Assembly (NCBI GenBank): GCA_920105625.2
Contig: OV050032.1
Coordinates: 128,571,829-128,635,828, forward strand
Length of the DNA: 64,000 nucleotides
Source of the DNA: Clusia tigrina
Lineage: Eukaryota > Arthropoda > Insecta > Diptera > Clusiidae
Reading direction: 5' to 3'
Below are positions 12,670 through 23,752 of this stretch, piece by piece. Every line of letters begins with the position of its first letter. Position 1 is the first letter of the stretch. A model generated the notes under the pieces. That model saw nothing but the letters and a program-made list of their open reading frames with translations. It had not been told where the DNA came from and made no database searches. The translations under genes were made by a program, and so were the position numbers.

Positions 12670-15600
12670 GTGGCTCGGACGATTCTCGTAGCTATCGTCC
12701 TTTGACGGTAACGCAGATCAACTTGCAGCATTCTAAAGCCGCTACTGTACTCCAAAGTAGACGACTCACCCAGCTGCACACATCACCTCACATAACAACA
12801 GTACAAGAGCCCTGGGTCTTTAGGGGTCGCCTCTGTGGCCTTGGCTTGTTGAAAGGGGCCACGATATTATATGACAGAAACTCGATTAGACCAAGAGCCG
12901 GTCTCATAATAGCATCCCATCTCGCAGCGACCTGCCTTGACGCATTCTGTTGTCAGGATCTGGTTGCGGCAGAGATTAGTTTTAAGAGTATGCACGGATG
13001 ATCGAGGTTTGTGATTGCATCTGCTTATTTTCCTTACGATGCTTTGGAGGCGCCACCACCTGGGAAGGTCGCTACTCTCGTAGGGTTCTGTGAGCGGCGC
13101 GGTCTTGGTCTGGTTCTTTGCTGCGATGCTAATGCCCAGCATACGATCTGGGGCAGCAGCAAGTGCAATGAGCGGGGCTCTCGACTTTTCGAGTATATTG
13201 CCTCCTCCAGCCTGAACATCCACAATGTAGGCAGGCAGCCTACTTTTGTGACTACGAGAAGGCAGGAGGTAATTGACGTCACCCTGTCAAATCCAAGACT
13301 GGGGTGGTCGATAAACAACTGGAGGGTCCTCGCCGAGACTCGTGCTCGGACCACAGATACATTGAGTTTCAGTGTGGCAAGCGGGCGCAGATGCCATTGC
13401 CCACCAGAAACCCAAGAAAAACAGACTGGCCAAAGTTCAGGGAGGCACTGCGTAGCAATCACGTGACGCCACTGAAACTTCGCAAGGAGCAGAACATTGA
13501 GGCGGCTGTTGAACATCTCAACACCGCTCTAACAAACAGCTTCGAGCTAGCCTGCCCAATTAGACCTCCTCTTAGCCGGACTCCTGTTCCATGGTGGAAC
13601 CGAGAGTTTCAGGTGCTGAGGCGTGAGTCTAGAAAACTCCTCAACCGGGCACTCAAGACGAATCTTGATGAGGACTGGGAACGATATCGACGTGTCCAGA
13701 GGGACTACAAGAAGCTAATTCGGGACTCGAAAAGGACTTCTTTTAGAGACTTCTGCAGTGATATCGAATCCCTGAGTGACACGGCAAAACTGGTGAAAGT
13801 CCTGAAAAAGGACCAAACCGCTAAGCTGGGGTCGCTCAGGAAACCTGATGGCTCCTATACGGAGAGGCAAAGTGAGACACTCAGCTTGCTGCTGGAGTCA
13901 CACTTTCCAGGAAATCAGGTAAGCATAGCCCCTCAACAACCACCTTTGGTCGGAACTGCTGTCAGGGCAGCTGCGCTCTCTCGACATGATTGGTATGTCG
14001 TCAGAACTGTGGCGAATGAGACTGCTATTGGATTTGCTATCAAATCCTTTGACATGGCATATATCCGATTGTGTTGAAGGAAGGCATTGAGCTAGTGATG
14101 GCAGCACTGAAGAAGATCTTCACTGCATGTCTCGCACTGGCCTATGTACCACGTTCTTGGAGGATGGTGAGGGTTGCCTTCATTCCTAAGGTTGGAAGAG
14201 ACGACTACACCAATCCCAAGAGCTTCAGACCTATTAGTATGACCTCGTTCATGCTAAAAAGTTTAGAACGGCTGGTGGAGCTTCGCATGTGTAGGGAGTC
14301 TCTGAAGACGCATCCACTATCTCCATTTCAGCATGCCTATCAAAGCGGAAAATCCTGCGAGACGGCTCTGCAAAACCTTGTTGGATGGATAGAGCGAGCC
14401 ATCGACAGGAAAGAATACGCAATAGTTGTCTTTGTGGATATAGAGGGTGCGTTTGACAATGCTACTTTCGACAGTATGTGCGGCTCTGCTAGGCGGCATG
14501 GCGTAGACCGGGTCTTAGTAAACTGGATACGTTCAATGCTGGCCCAGAGAATCATAACGGTGCGGGCGGAGGAAGATTTGCTGGTGTCGTCTGGGGTTAA
14601 TAGAGGCTGTCCCCAAGGTGGGGTACTGTGTCCATTGCTCTGGTGCATGGTAATCGATCCCCTGCTTAACGCCATTAATGACTCGGGGGTATAAGCTCAG
14701 GCATATGTGGATGATGTTGGCTGTCTTGTGACAGGTCCATCCCTTATGATTCTCTACAGAAGGGTGCAGAGAACTCTGGATATGATTGACACTTGGTGCA
14801 GTGCGAATGGGTTATCGGCTAATCCTGTCAAGACTGGTATTGTCCTCTTTACCAGAAGGAGAAAGCTTGATGGGCTTATTCTGCCTACACTGAAATTAGT
14901 CACTATCCAGCTATCCAAGGAAATCAAATATCTTGGAGTCATCCTTGATAACAAACTTCTTTGGAAAACACATGTCGAACTGAAGACATCCAAAGCACTG
15001 TCAGTTTTTTTGCAATGTAAGGGTATATTTGGTAAGACATGGGGTCTTTCCCCTAGTAAGGTCCTATGGATCTATACAGCTATGGTAAGACCTATTATCA
15101 CCTATGCATCGATGGTTTGGATGAGCAGACTCTCTCTTGTAGGGGTCAAAAAAGCTCTATCAAAACTACAACGTGCTGTGGCCATATGTTGTACCGGAGC
15201 ATTTCCGACTACTCCAGGCCCGGCACTTGATGCTTTGGTGAATCTCCCGCCACTAGATGTCTTCATCCACGGAGAGGCCATTAAGGCCATCTGCAGAGTG
15301 AAACATAGTGGCCACTGGTATGGGGTGTGCTCGATGTTGGACGACGGCGCAGGCACTGGCATCGATTCTGCAATCCTGTCTATGCCCCCGGACTCCATGT
15401 CGTCAACCGTCATACTAGAAAAGCGGTACAATGTGTTGCTGCCAGAGGCTCGTTCATGGTTAGATCCCGAGAACGAGCCCGGCAAACACTGCTGCCGTAT
15501 TTTCACTGATGGCTCCAGGACTGAAGAAGGTTTAGGTTCTGGTGTCTTCGTGGAATCCTTTGGGACCCGTCGGTTCTTTGCCCTTGGTCTGCATGCGTCT

Positions 15601-16333
15601 GTGTTTCAGGCGGAGGTGTATGCGATACTTGAGGCGATGGACTTTGTTGTGGAAAACTGGTGGAAAGGAAAATCTATTTGTGTCTGCAGTGACAGCCAAG
15701 CTGCGCTCATGGCCTTGGATAGTCCGACCACCACTTCCACGATAGTCAGGTCCTGCAAATCCAGGCTAAATTGTGTTGGAAAACATAATAGTCTGACGCT
15801 GACTTGGGTCCCGGGACACGCTGGCATTGCGGGTAACGAGTCCTCTGACTCCTTGGCCAGGATGGGCTCCGAGGCTGTTTTTATTTGGCCCTGAGCCTGT
15901 TCTGCCACTCCCTTCCGCTGCCATCAAAGCCACTGCAAACAAGTGGGTTGTTTCGTCCCACAAGCGAGCATGGCGGGCTGAGAGAGGCTGCGGATGGACG
16001 AAAATTATGCTACCTGCTATCTCTGACCGATGGTCACGGTTCCTTCTATCTTTAGGTAGGAGGGACTGCAGGCTGTTGGTTGGCGTGATGACAGGGCACT
16101 TACTATGGCCTAGGCACAAGGAAAGGATTGGCATATCAGACAGTGCACTGTGCCCAGCCTGTGGAGAGGAAGACGAGACGGCGGACCATTTTCTTTGCGT
16201 CTGCCCTGCCTTTGCTCGAATCAGGTTCGGGATTTTTGGCACTGATGTGCTGAGGAGTAACCAACTTGGCTCCTTGGCACCACAGGATCTACTTCTACTT
16301 CTTCGGAGGTCGGGTAGATTTAAAACAGAGTAA
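12666..16333 (+). pseudogene. LOA-like ORF2 (endonuclease, RT, RNase H), degenerate
   Basis: The start at 12666 overlaps the ORF1 stop (ATGA). Domains in order: AP-type endonuclease (CCDANAQHTIWGS, VIDVTLSN), RT (FRPISMTSF, FVDIEGAFDN, the AYVDDVG catalytic box at about 14700), RNase H from about 15500 (IFTDGSRTEEG, CSDSQAAL, WVPGHAGIAGNE), and a Cys/His C-terminal motif (CPACGEEDETADHFLCVC). Lesions: in-frame TGA near 12999, frameshift near 13342, frameshift with a small deletion near 14055, TAA at 14692-14694 two to three codons before the YVDD box, and a frameshift near 15880 just after RNase H. The catalytic residues themselves look intact. Confidence 0.9.
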
Positions 16334-16438
16334 AAGGGAACCTTCAGTGCAGTACAATGGATATATACTATGTCTGAGTGCTGCGCTTACTAGATTGTTC
16401 CGACAAACCAAAAAAAAAAAAAAACAAAAACTGCACGC

Positions 16439-16880
16439 ATTGAGTGTCTTAAGTTCCGGCCAATCACCCCCCTCTGTGATGATCCTGAAGACCTTCAGTG
16501 AGTTTGCGCTTGCGCCAGTCGGCTTTCTTATTCGGGCTCCACTTGTTGCAGTACTAGAGCCAGATATTCGAGAAGATTTAGAGAGGCTGAAGCTGTGGGA
16601 GTGGGTACAACAAGTTTACCAAGACTTCTGCCAGCGATTGAGTTATGAGTCTATCGCCACTCTCCAATAATGGAATAAGTTGCAGAAACGTGGGCCTGAT
16701 GTAAAGGTAGGCGACATCGTTCTTGTGAGACACGAGAACTTGCCTCCGAGCTATTGGCGAATGCGTCGCATAACAGATTTCCAAAAATGCAGTGATGGCG
16801 CCGTGCGTAACATTACGTTGAAGACGGCGAATGGAACAATTTCCTGTGATTTAGAAAAGCTATGCCGACTAGTAGATTTG
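16439..16880 (+). pseudogene. BEL1 integrase C-terminal domain, distal piece
   Basis: The frame 16266-16670 after the A tail reads FLIRAPLVAVLEPDIRE, then WVQQVYQDFCQR. After a TAA at 16668-16670 the next frame holds GPDVKVGDIVLVRHENLPP and WRMRRITD, the conserved end of BEL/Pao integrase. This is the continuation of BEL1 beyond the LOA-like insertion. It runs into a TA tract near 16895. Confidence 0.88.
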
Positions 16881-16894
16881 GAAGATTTTGGAAG

Positions 16895-16928
16895 ATATAT
16901 ATATATATATATAAATATATATATATAT
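16895..16928. repeat. Short (TA)n tract at a rearrangement junction
   Basis: About 30 bp of TA repeat with an AAAT interruption, between the end of BEL1 and an inverted scrap of the LOA-like element. Confidence 0.85.
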
Positions 16929-16972
16929 CTGTCTGATATGCCAATCCTTTCCTTGTGCCTAGGCCATAGTAA
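16929..16972 (-). other. 44-bp inverted scrap of the LOA-like ORF2
   Basis: This stretch is the reverse complement of 16100-16143, inside the C-terminal part of the LOA-like ORF2, with no mismatch seen. It ends in TAA, which is shared with the adjoining gypsy2 sequence, so the junction has 2-3 bp of microhomology. Confidence 0.88.
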
Positions 16973-17137
16973 TGAAAATAAACAAAAAAAATGGGAATAA
17001 AACAAGGCGAAAAAAAAGAAGCGACAATGTTGATGGCAAGCGCAGATTACAAAGCAACTATCCGTAGCAGTCGATTAAGAAATAATATATAAGATCAAGA
17101 GGTGATTGCACCACCTTCTCCAGAAGGATAGGATGGA

Positions 17138-17468
17138 TGTTGTGAGTCAAGATTCGGCTATCTACGAGTACTGGACTCACTACATGACTTCCCATACAGT
17201 GTAAACCAATGTAAGCTTTCAGGGTGACTCGGTACATGCAGCTGCGGATCAAAGTGCATGATCAGCACGCAAATGAAATCTGGCCAGTTAATGAACTGCT
17301 AAGGTAAGCAGTGCATGACCTAGTTGCCACGAAAGCAAAATAGGTGAAAGTAGGTTACACTGTATAGCGTAAACGTAAGTTTATAAATATAAGTGTTTTT
17401 AATTTAATAAATGAGTTGTATTTTTGAAAGCGAAACGGTAGTGACTTGTTTTTTGCGCCGCAATTCAG
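17138..17468 (+). repeat. gypsy2 hybrid LTR, 3'-truncated
   Basis: Begins TGTTGTGAG after a purine-rich tract and runs to AAGACTGTG-equivalent sequence near 17470, where it passes directly into gag. The first 130 bp follow the 3'-LTR version (with a few mismatches) and the rest follows LTR-b of the main copy exactly. An AATAAA lies near 17408. The last ~90 bp of the LTR and the PBS are missing. Confidence 0.85.
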
Positions 17469-17790
17469 CACAGTCTTGAGGACTGAGGAGGAGTTGCAAG
17501 CCGTACGTAGAGACAGGGAGGACTTAAAAGCTGACGGGGATCTGTTGCGAAAGAGGAATTGGGAGCTTTCGAGGAGGCTCGAAGAAACGGAGGAAGAAGC
17601 TTCATCTTTGGAGAAGGAGATTTCCGCGATCAGACAGGGAAAGTCAGATAGGAAGCCATTTCAAGTTAGGGCTCGGTCGGTAGCGACGATGGAAATACAG
17701 ACGCACACAGTGCTATCGTTACCACCGGAAGTCCATTGGCCAGGTTATTTGACACCCGAGGGAGTGCAACGACCTGCGGTTCCGGGGATA
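17469..17790 (+). pseudogene. gag: gypsy2 gag, N-terminal piece (inverted copy)
   Basis: An open frame rich in Glu, Arg and Leu (TEEELQAVRRDRED, LSRRLEETEEEASSLEKEIS), a coiled-coil-like segment, followed by a Pro-rich stretch. It is fused in frame to LTR sequence, so its true start codon is lost or lies at the internal Met in ARSVATMEIQ. It is interrupted at 17790 by the Jockey-like element. Confidence 0.7.
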
Positions 17791-17979
17791 ATAGTTTTTT
17801 TTTTATATTTCATATATTTACTTATTGTATCTTCTAAGCTTAGACTAACAATAAGTAAGCATATCTTACAAACTAAATAATTAATATTAATACACCTTGC
17901 CAATGCTTAGTGCTTTTTAGTAATCACAATGTTATATGTTAGTTACTGTAATAAATGTTATATTAGTGTTTGTACATGA

Positions 17980-20617
17980 TTAAGGTATCGATGTTAGTTG
18001 TGCTGGTGATTTCGTACGTTTTAGGCGACTTGGATCCCTATTACATGCTAGTATCCTAGCTAGATGATTTGGGTGCTCTTTGATTTTTTGCGCATATTTT
18101 AAGCTGGCGTCAAAGATTTCCTTTTTTACAAGCGGAATGTTCAGATCTTTGTGAATATTTGTATTCTTTATAAACCAAGGAGCCCCAGTAATGGTTCTTA
18201 GATTTTTGAACTGCGCTGTTTGAATCAATTCTATTAGAGTTGCTTGCGCCACCCCACAACTGGCTACCGTAAGTCCAAATTGGTTTTATGATGGCTTTGT
18301 ACAGCAGTGTTTTATATTCTAGGCTCAACCTGGAATTTTTGTGCATGAGCCAGTGTAGGATATTTGCTTTCAAAGGCATTTGTTTTTTTTTTTGGCTTCG
18401 ATGTGGCGCTTCTATGTCAAACGTGAGTCAAGATGAATTCCTAGATACTTCATTTTTCCTTTGCTTGAGGAATAGGAACGATGTTGAGTTTTATCGCTGG
18501 ACATGTACATTTTTTTATAGTAAAGTTAATATGCGTACTTTCCGATTCATTAACGTTTATTCGCCAGTCAGCCAACTAATTTGTTATTAGGATCAGATGA
18601 TCTTGTAAGTCACGGGATGCGATTTTGGAATTCGGATGAATGCTAAGGATAGCTGTATCGTCTGCGAAAGTTTCTGTTGTTAAGTATTTATTGGTAGGCA
18701 GATCTGAGGTAAATAATAGATACAACACCGGACCTAGCACACTTCCTTGTGGTACGCCAGCTTTGATGTCAATGCAGTTAGAGTAAGCATTATTGTACCT
18801 TACCTTGAACTTTCTGCCCCTCAGATACGATTCCAATATGTTGTGTACTTTTGTGGGCAACAGTTTTTTTATTTTGTAAATAAGCCTCTCGTGCCAGACC
18901 TTGTCAAATGCCTGCGCCACATCTAAAAAGATGGCTGAACGATATTGCTTTTTGTCGAATGCGTTTTTTATCTCGTTTACTATTCGATGAACCTGCTCTA
19001 TTGTACTATGGTGTTCGCGGAAGCCAAATTGGTGAGTGGGAATAGTGAGATTTTCGTTTATATGCGGCATTAGTTTTGCAAGAAAAAGCCTTTCTAAAAG
19101 TTTTGATAAGATAGGCAAAAGGCTGATCGGTCTATATGATGACGATTGGGAGGTGTCTTTTGCTGGTTTCGGGATCATTGTGATTACTGAAACTTTCCAG
19201 GCATTCCAGGAAAGTATCCTAAGCGCAACAAGCCATTAAATAGTGAAGTAAGTAAGATGATGGCCATATGGGGTAACTCCTTGATCATTTTTCCAGTGAT
19301 GAGGTCGTGTCCTGGAGCTTTGTTAAGAGCAAGGTTAATAATCGAAATACTTACTTCTTTTGTTTTTAATTTAAAACGCGAGCATGTTGTATCTGGCGTG
19401 GGGGTTAATATTAGGTTATTGTTATTGCGAGGTGGGTTGGGGGAAAAACATTTCTTAAGTATTCGGCGAAAACAGCAGACCTTTCATCATCGGTTCTTGC
19501 CCAGATTCCGTTTTTTGTACTAATCGGTGGAATTCCACAGAGAGTAATTGGTGACGTCAGTCGGAGAAAGGTATTAAATATATTGGTCCAGGCAACGATC
19601 TGATTCTAGACGCAAGGCTTTTCTCAAATTTTCACTGGTAATAGATAACTTCCGTTTTAGGAAAGGGGACCTGGATTTTTGCCATTCACGACGCGTCCTC
19701 CTTTTTTCAGTAAGGAGAATATCGATTTTGGTTGAGGTTTGTGGGCGCCGGATGCTGTTGCAGATGTTGTCACGCTTGTCCGCAGAGTGGCGCACAGCTA
19801 ATCTTAGGGTCGAGGTAAATTGTTCCAGAAATGTTTCAATGTCGTCATTAGTTTTGAGACGTGGGTTTAGTATGAGATGACTACTGATGTATTTTCTGTA
19901 TTTCAGCCAGTTGGGTTTAGTGGGTGTGAATTCGTAGGTAGGGCGTAACTTTTTGTTCAGATGTATTATAATAGGAGAATGATCTGAAGTGAGGTCGTTA
20001 AGGTGTTCTACTTTGAGTTGCTCTCGTTTTAGGTTTCTAGCAATTCCAAAATCAATAAGGTCAGGTATCTTACGTGGGTCTGTCGGCCAGTACGATGATT
20101 ATCCTGAAGAGACAATATCAATCTTGGTGTCAGAAAGCATGAAGTTATATAATTGTTTTCCTTTTGGTGTTGTTAGCCGTGAGCCCCAGTAAGTGGGTTT
20201 GGCATTGTAGTCGCCAGCAGCTAGAAAACTTGTTCCAAGTGTAGAGAAGAAATCTGAGAACTGGTTACTAGTTATTTTAAATCTAGGTGGGCAGTACACA
20301 GGGGATATTGTTAAGTTATCCTCCCATCCGTCCGGACAAACTGATGTTGCTTGTAGATACTCCTTGTTGCATTCTTCCATAACGCAGTGTTTTATTCTTT
20401 GTTTGATTAGGATTCTAGTGCCACCATGGGCTTTACCAGCGAAATGCTTTGTATCTTTGAATTTATATCCCGGTATGTAAAAATTGTGTTTTTCGGTTAG
20501 ATGGGTTTCGGATATAAGAAGTATGTCGATTTCATTTGTGAGTAAAAATTTTTTGATTTCTAACTTGTGCTGGCTTACACCGTTTGCATTCCATTGACAG
20601 ATCTTAAGTACGTTCAT
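17980..20617 (-). pseudogene. Jockey-like ORF2 (endonuclease, RT), degenerate
   Basis: The ATG at 20617 (MNVLKICQWNANG) overlaps the end of ORF1. Endonuclease motifs: ISETHLTEKH, GTRILIK, AAGDYNAKPTYWGS. An in-frame stop follows DIVSSG near 20099, and further stops and frameshifts follow. RT is readable at 18576-19178: SSYRPISLLP, IFLDVAQAFDKVWH, AGVPQGSVLGPVLY and the FADDTAIL catalytic box. C-terminal pieces continue to about 17980. Pro at the NAKP position is Arg in the other copy (C/G difference at 20196). Confidence 0.9.
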
Positions 20618-20817
20618 TTCGGAGATAGCAGAAGCTGCATGAGCTGGTTTTGGTTTCTCATCATTTCTTGAATCATTGTTTGTATGGAGGTCATGAACTG
20701 CGTCATACATTGTGAGAGCGTTGCTATCATTCCTTCAAAATTATGCAGATTTGAACCAGTCCCGGACTGCTGATCCTTCCCTAATTTAAGTACCCCTGCA
20801 TACGTCGTCCCTGTGTC
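20616..20817 (-). pseudogene. Jockey-like ORF1, C-terminal end only
   Basis: The minus-strand frame upstream of ORF2 begins with TYAGVLKLG and ends in a Met/Gln-rich helix (QCMTQFMTSIQTMIQEMM) and a TGA overlapping the ORF2 ATG. The rest of ORF1 was lost by 5' truncation at about 20817. Confidence 0.75.
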
Positions 20818-22290
20818 GGGATATGGAATTGACTTCTTTGGTTGTGCAGTGGCGGTATAGTGAGTGATTGTTGTTAGCCTAGGAACTTGCCGTCAGAAGT
20901 TGGGGTTTCGCTTGCTCAGAAGTCAGGGGGAGCTCCACAAGGGGGAGCCCATTTGCGACACGCCTAGTCGTTTGGATTCACATAGTCCACTAAGTTTAAA
21001 GCCTTCATTGGTGGCATATCTACTCGAGACAGGAGAGAGCGCGGGCCGAATTCCGCTAGATGCGAGGGTATCGAAAAGGGACGGAAGGATGGGTATTGAG
21101 GATATCTCCAAGACCGTGTCCAGGCTAGTACCAGTATTTACTGGTGCTGAGTCGGTGGACTTAAGATCGGAGGTTCATCGATTTATCCGTGGGTGTGAAC
21201 TAGCAAAGAGGAGTATTCGTCCTGACGAACTGCAAGACTTTTTCGATTGTGTGAAACAGAAGTTGTTCGGAGATGCGTACAATCTGGTTTTGCCGAAAAG
21301 TTTTAGTGGCGTGGAAGAATTGTACGAGTATACATTAATAAAGAAAACGTACGGACAAGAACGTTGGAAGAAGTCACTCAGGAAATCAGGGTAGCTCGGC
21401 AGTTGGCAGGCGAAGAGATACGAGTCTTTGCTAGGCGATTGAACACATTGCAGGTGTGTGCGCCGAAAATCGTTCGTGGCAAATACAACGGTGTGGATGA
21501 CAAGGCGCTGCTATATGAGGTTGACAAGTCGGTACTGACAGCTTTTGTAGTGGGACTGAGGGAGCCTGCGTTAAGGGTGCACATGCTGGGTATTCGGACC
21601 GGGACTCTGGAAGAGTTGGTGGAGGAAGCCATCAGGGCGCAGTTTCTGGTGGAAAGAAGTCAACCTAGTGCCAGTGAACTAAATGCCTTATTTAACAGGC
21701 AGGACGTACCTGTGGCTGTAGCAAGAGGCGGAGAAGCGTACGTGACAGACTCACGCACACAGAAGGAAATTACGACACCGGTACAGGTACATATGGAGGT
21801 GCAAAGCTGGACGGGAGTTGAACAGAAGGAGAGTTGCGTCAGGCAATACCTGTCTGCTCCTTCTGCAATAAGTGGCGGCATACACGAGATGAGTGTATCG
21901 TCAGGAAGAATGCTCCATACTGTGGTGAGTTCAGGTTATATGGGCATGAGGCAGATGGAACGTGCGGAGCAAGTCTAACACCAGCAAGGGCTGAGATGTC
22001 TTCGGGAACATGGCAGTCAGGGTTGCTAAGGAGAAGTCCTGACAGGAGCAGTCCAGGGAACGCAAGTCTCAAAAATTCAGGACCCACGTTGTCGGGTTCT
22101 AGGAATTGGGATGGTAATGTCCACCAGCAGCCGGGGTCTCGTCCTCAGGTCGTTGTGAAGGAAAACAGACCTAGACAAGGCATGAGGTGCTTTTCGTGCG
22201 GCCAAATCGGTCATAGAGCGGCGGAATGCAGGAACAGACGGGGTCAGCCGGGTCAGGGAAACTTCCAGCGGCCCGGTCAAGGCCAGTAGA
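20818..22290 (+). pseudogene. gag: gypsy2 gag, C-terminal part with zinc knuckles (inverted copy)
   Basis: Three frames: 20864-21394 (capsid-like, FIRGCELAKRSIRPDELQDFF), 21364-21978 (capsid C-terminus, IRVFARRLNTLQ), and 21834-22289 with zinc knuckles CSFCNKWRHTRDEC and CFSCGQIGHRAAEC. A degenerate middle knuckle has lost a Cys (CGEFRLYGHEADGTC). The overlaps between frames mark frameshifts. Identical frames lie inverted at 32832-34257. Confidence 0.87.
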
Positions 22291-22483
22291 CCGGAGAGCC
22301 GAAGCAGAGAAAGCGTAATTTAGGCCAAAAGCAGCAAGGAGAGTTTCTCTTGTGCCCAGTGATATGAGGACCGAGGCAAGGAGGGAGGGGGAGCAAGAGT
22401 CTCCTCGAGACTGTTCCTTGGGAGAAACAGAACGAGAGAAGCACGAGACTACCCGAGAGGAGCAGGAGGCTAACTAGAAATCT

Positions 22484-23116
22484 AGTGTTTTACGTAGAGG
22501 ATTGGTCATCAGCCAGGTGGACGTGAAAAATTTTAACGGTGCATTCGGAGGAAGCATCAGGACTATGGGCTCGGTAATGGTGAACCACAGCAAGGTCGAT
22601 GGTGTAAGATTTAGATTGCATGTAGTAGAGCTGGACAAGGAGGGGGTTCCGGCCGACGGAATCATTGGTAGAGATAACCTCTGGAATCGCACCATCTTAC
22701 ACACAATGAGAAAAGAGTTAGTGCTCTTCGATAAGCACAACCAAAGAAGTTGTACTTTTCACCTCAAGTCCTGGCAGGGAGGAACCATTAATGGGATCAG
22801 TGCCAGAGGGTCGGAAACTGTAGGTGCCAGGTCCACAAGAATATTCATTCTCCAGGTGCATTCGAAACTCCCGACAGTAATTCTGCACAAGCAACAGCTT
22901 GCAGACGGAGTTTACTTGGGACACACTGTGACACATGTCAACAAGGGCAGGGTAAACGCTTGTGTGTTGAATGCCACAGACCAGGATTATGTCATAGATC
23001 AAGAGTTCAGGCCCAAGTTCACAAGTTTTGACAGCTTCAGGGTACCTAAATCGGGTTCAGTTACCCAGATAAGACAATCGAACGTGAAAGAGAGGATGGA
23101 GAAGGTGCTGGCGTCA
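22484..23116 (+). pseudogene. gypsy2 protease region (inverted copy, truncated)
   Basis: The frame contains a retropepsin-like C-terminal half, with GVPADGIIGRDNLWN matching the flap-distal DGIIG pattern. The DTG active site is not visible. The frame is cut at 23116 by a TA tail. The main copy (31831-32640) continues from this point into a gypsy-type linker before RT. Confidence 0.78.
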
Positions 23117-23322
23117 TATATATATATATATGGGATGGTGATAGTCAGCGCAAGGACAGCGCCAGGAAAGGCACGACTACCCCGTCATGTTGCAGGAAAC
23201 CATCCTAATACTTTGATGAACCTGGCTATGTTCCTAATATTAATGGATGATAGCTCTGTCAGGCTTGTAACAAATGGGGCACCAAAGGTGCGAATTCTTC
23301 TTCTCCTCAAGGATGGGCAGTG
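23117..23322 (-). mobile_element. I-like non-LTR element, 3' end with (TA)n tail (first assembled copy)
   Basis: On the minus strand the sequence continues the ORF whose other half lies at 38556-38810: SLRRRRIRTFG then NIARFIKVLGWF and a stop, followed by about 60 bp of 3' UTR and a (TA)7 tail at 23117-23131. The split point carries AGTG (23319-23322), the gypsy2 target duplication. The same segment recurs at 28021-28227. Confidence 0.82.
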
Positions 23323-23752
23323 TGTTGTACCTGCTCGGCGAGAACGGTGCGACACGCACGGCAGTTGTCCGGTGGTTCCTGGACCTGAAAATTTAGCAAT
23401 GACTCTATTATTAAGACTGTGCCGAATTGCGGCGCAAAAAACAAGTCACTACCGTATTGCTTTCAAAAATACAACTCATTTATTAAATTAAAAACACTTA
23501 TATTTATAAACTTACATTTACGCTATACAGTGTAACCTACTTTCATCTATTCTGCTTTCGCGGCAACTAGGTCATGCACTGCTTACCTTAACAGTTCATT
23601 ACCTGGCCTAATTTCATTTGCGTGCTGATCATGCACTTTGATCCGCAGCTGCATGTACCGAGTCACCCTGAAAGCTTACATTGGTTTACACTGTATGGGA
23701 AGTCATGTCGTGGGTCCACTACTCGTAGATAGCCGAATCTTGACTCACAACA
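23323..23752 (-). repeat. gypsy2 3' LTR (first assembled copy)
   Basis: 430 bp with TG...CA ends, matching 38120-38551 along its length. Flanked on the outer side by AGTG (23319-23322). Confidence 0.9.

Larger units (their letters stand above)
11384..16430 (+). mobile_element. LOA/I-group non-LTR retrotransposon, near full length
   Basis: Two consecutive ORFs, a short 3' UTR and an A-rich tail (16410-16430). The sequence AACTGCACGC occurs at 11374-11383 and 16429-16438, a 10-bp target duplication (8-10 bp allowing for the A tail) lying in BEL1 integrase sequence. Endonuclease, RT, RNase H and a C-terminal Cys/His motif place it among RNase H-bearing non-LTR elements. LOA is my best guess and the I clade cannot be excluded. 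Confidence 0.9.
17791..20817 (-). mobile_element. Jockey-like non-LTR element, 5'-truncated (inverted copy)
   Basis: On the minus strand it contains the end of ORF1, ORF2 and a 3' UTR ending in an A run (T run at about 17795-17804 on plus). GGGATA at 17785-17790 and 20818-20823 is a likely 6-bp target duplication in gypsy2 gag. The same element with the same flanks is at 34304-37330. Confidence 0.88.
16970..23116 (+). mobile_element. gypsy2, inverted partial copy (3' end, LTR, gag, protease)
   Basis: A mosaic copy of gypsy2 in plus orientation. 16970-17270 is the inverted counterpart of 23620-23920 (element 3' end plus LTR start; coordinate sums constant at 40890). 17269-23116 is the inverted counterpart of 32005-37852 (rest of LTR, gag with Jockey insertion, protease; coordinate sums constant at 55121). 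It stops abruptly at 23116 where a TA tail begins. It shares the nested Jockey insertion with the main copy, so it is a duplicate of that locus rather than an independent transposition. Confidence 0.9.

Noticed and set aside
16970..23116. Independent second insertion of gypsy2
   Set aside because: It shares the nested Jockey insertion and is nearly identical, so it must be a copy of the same locus.
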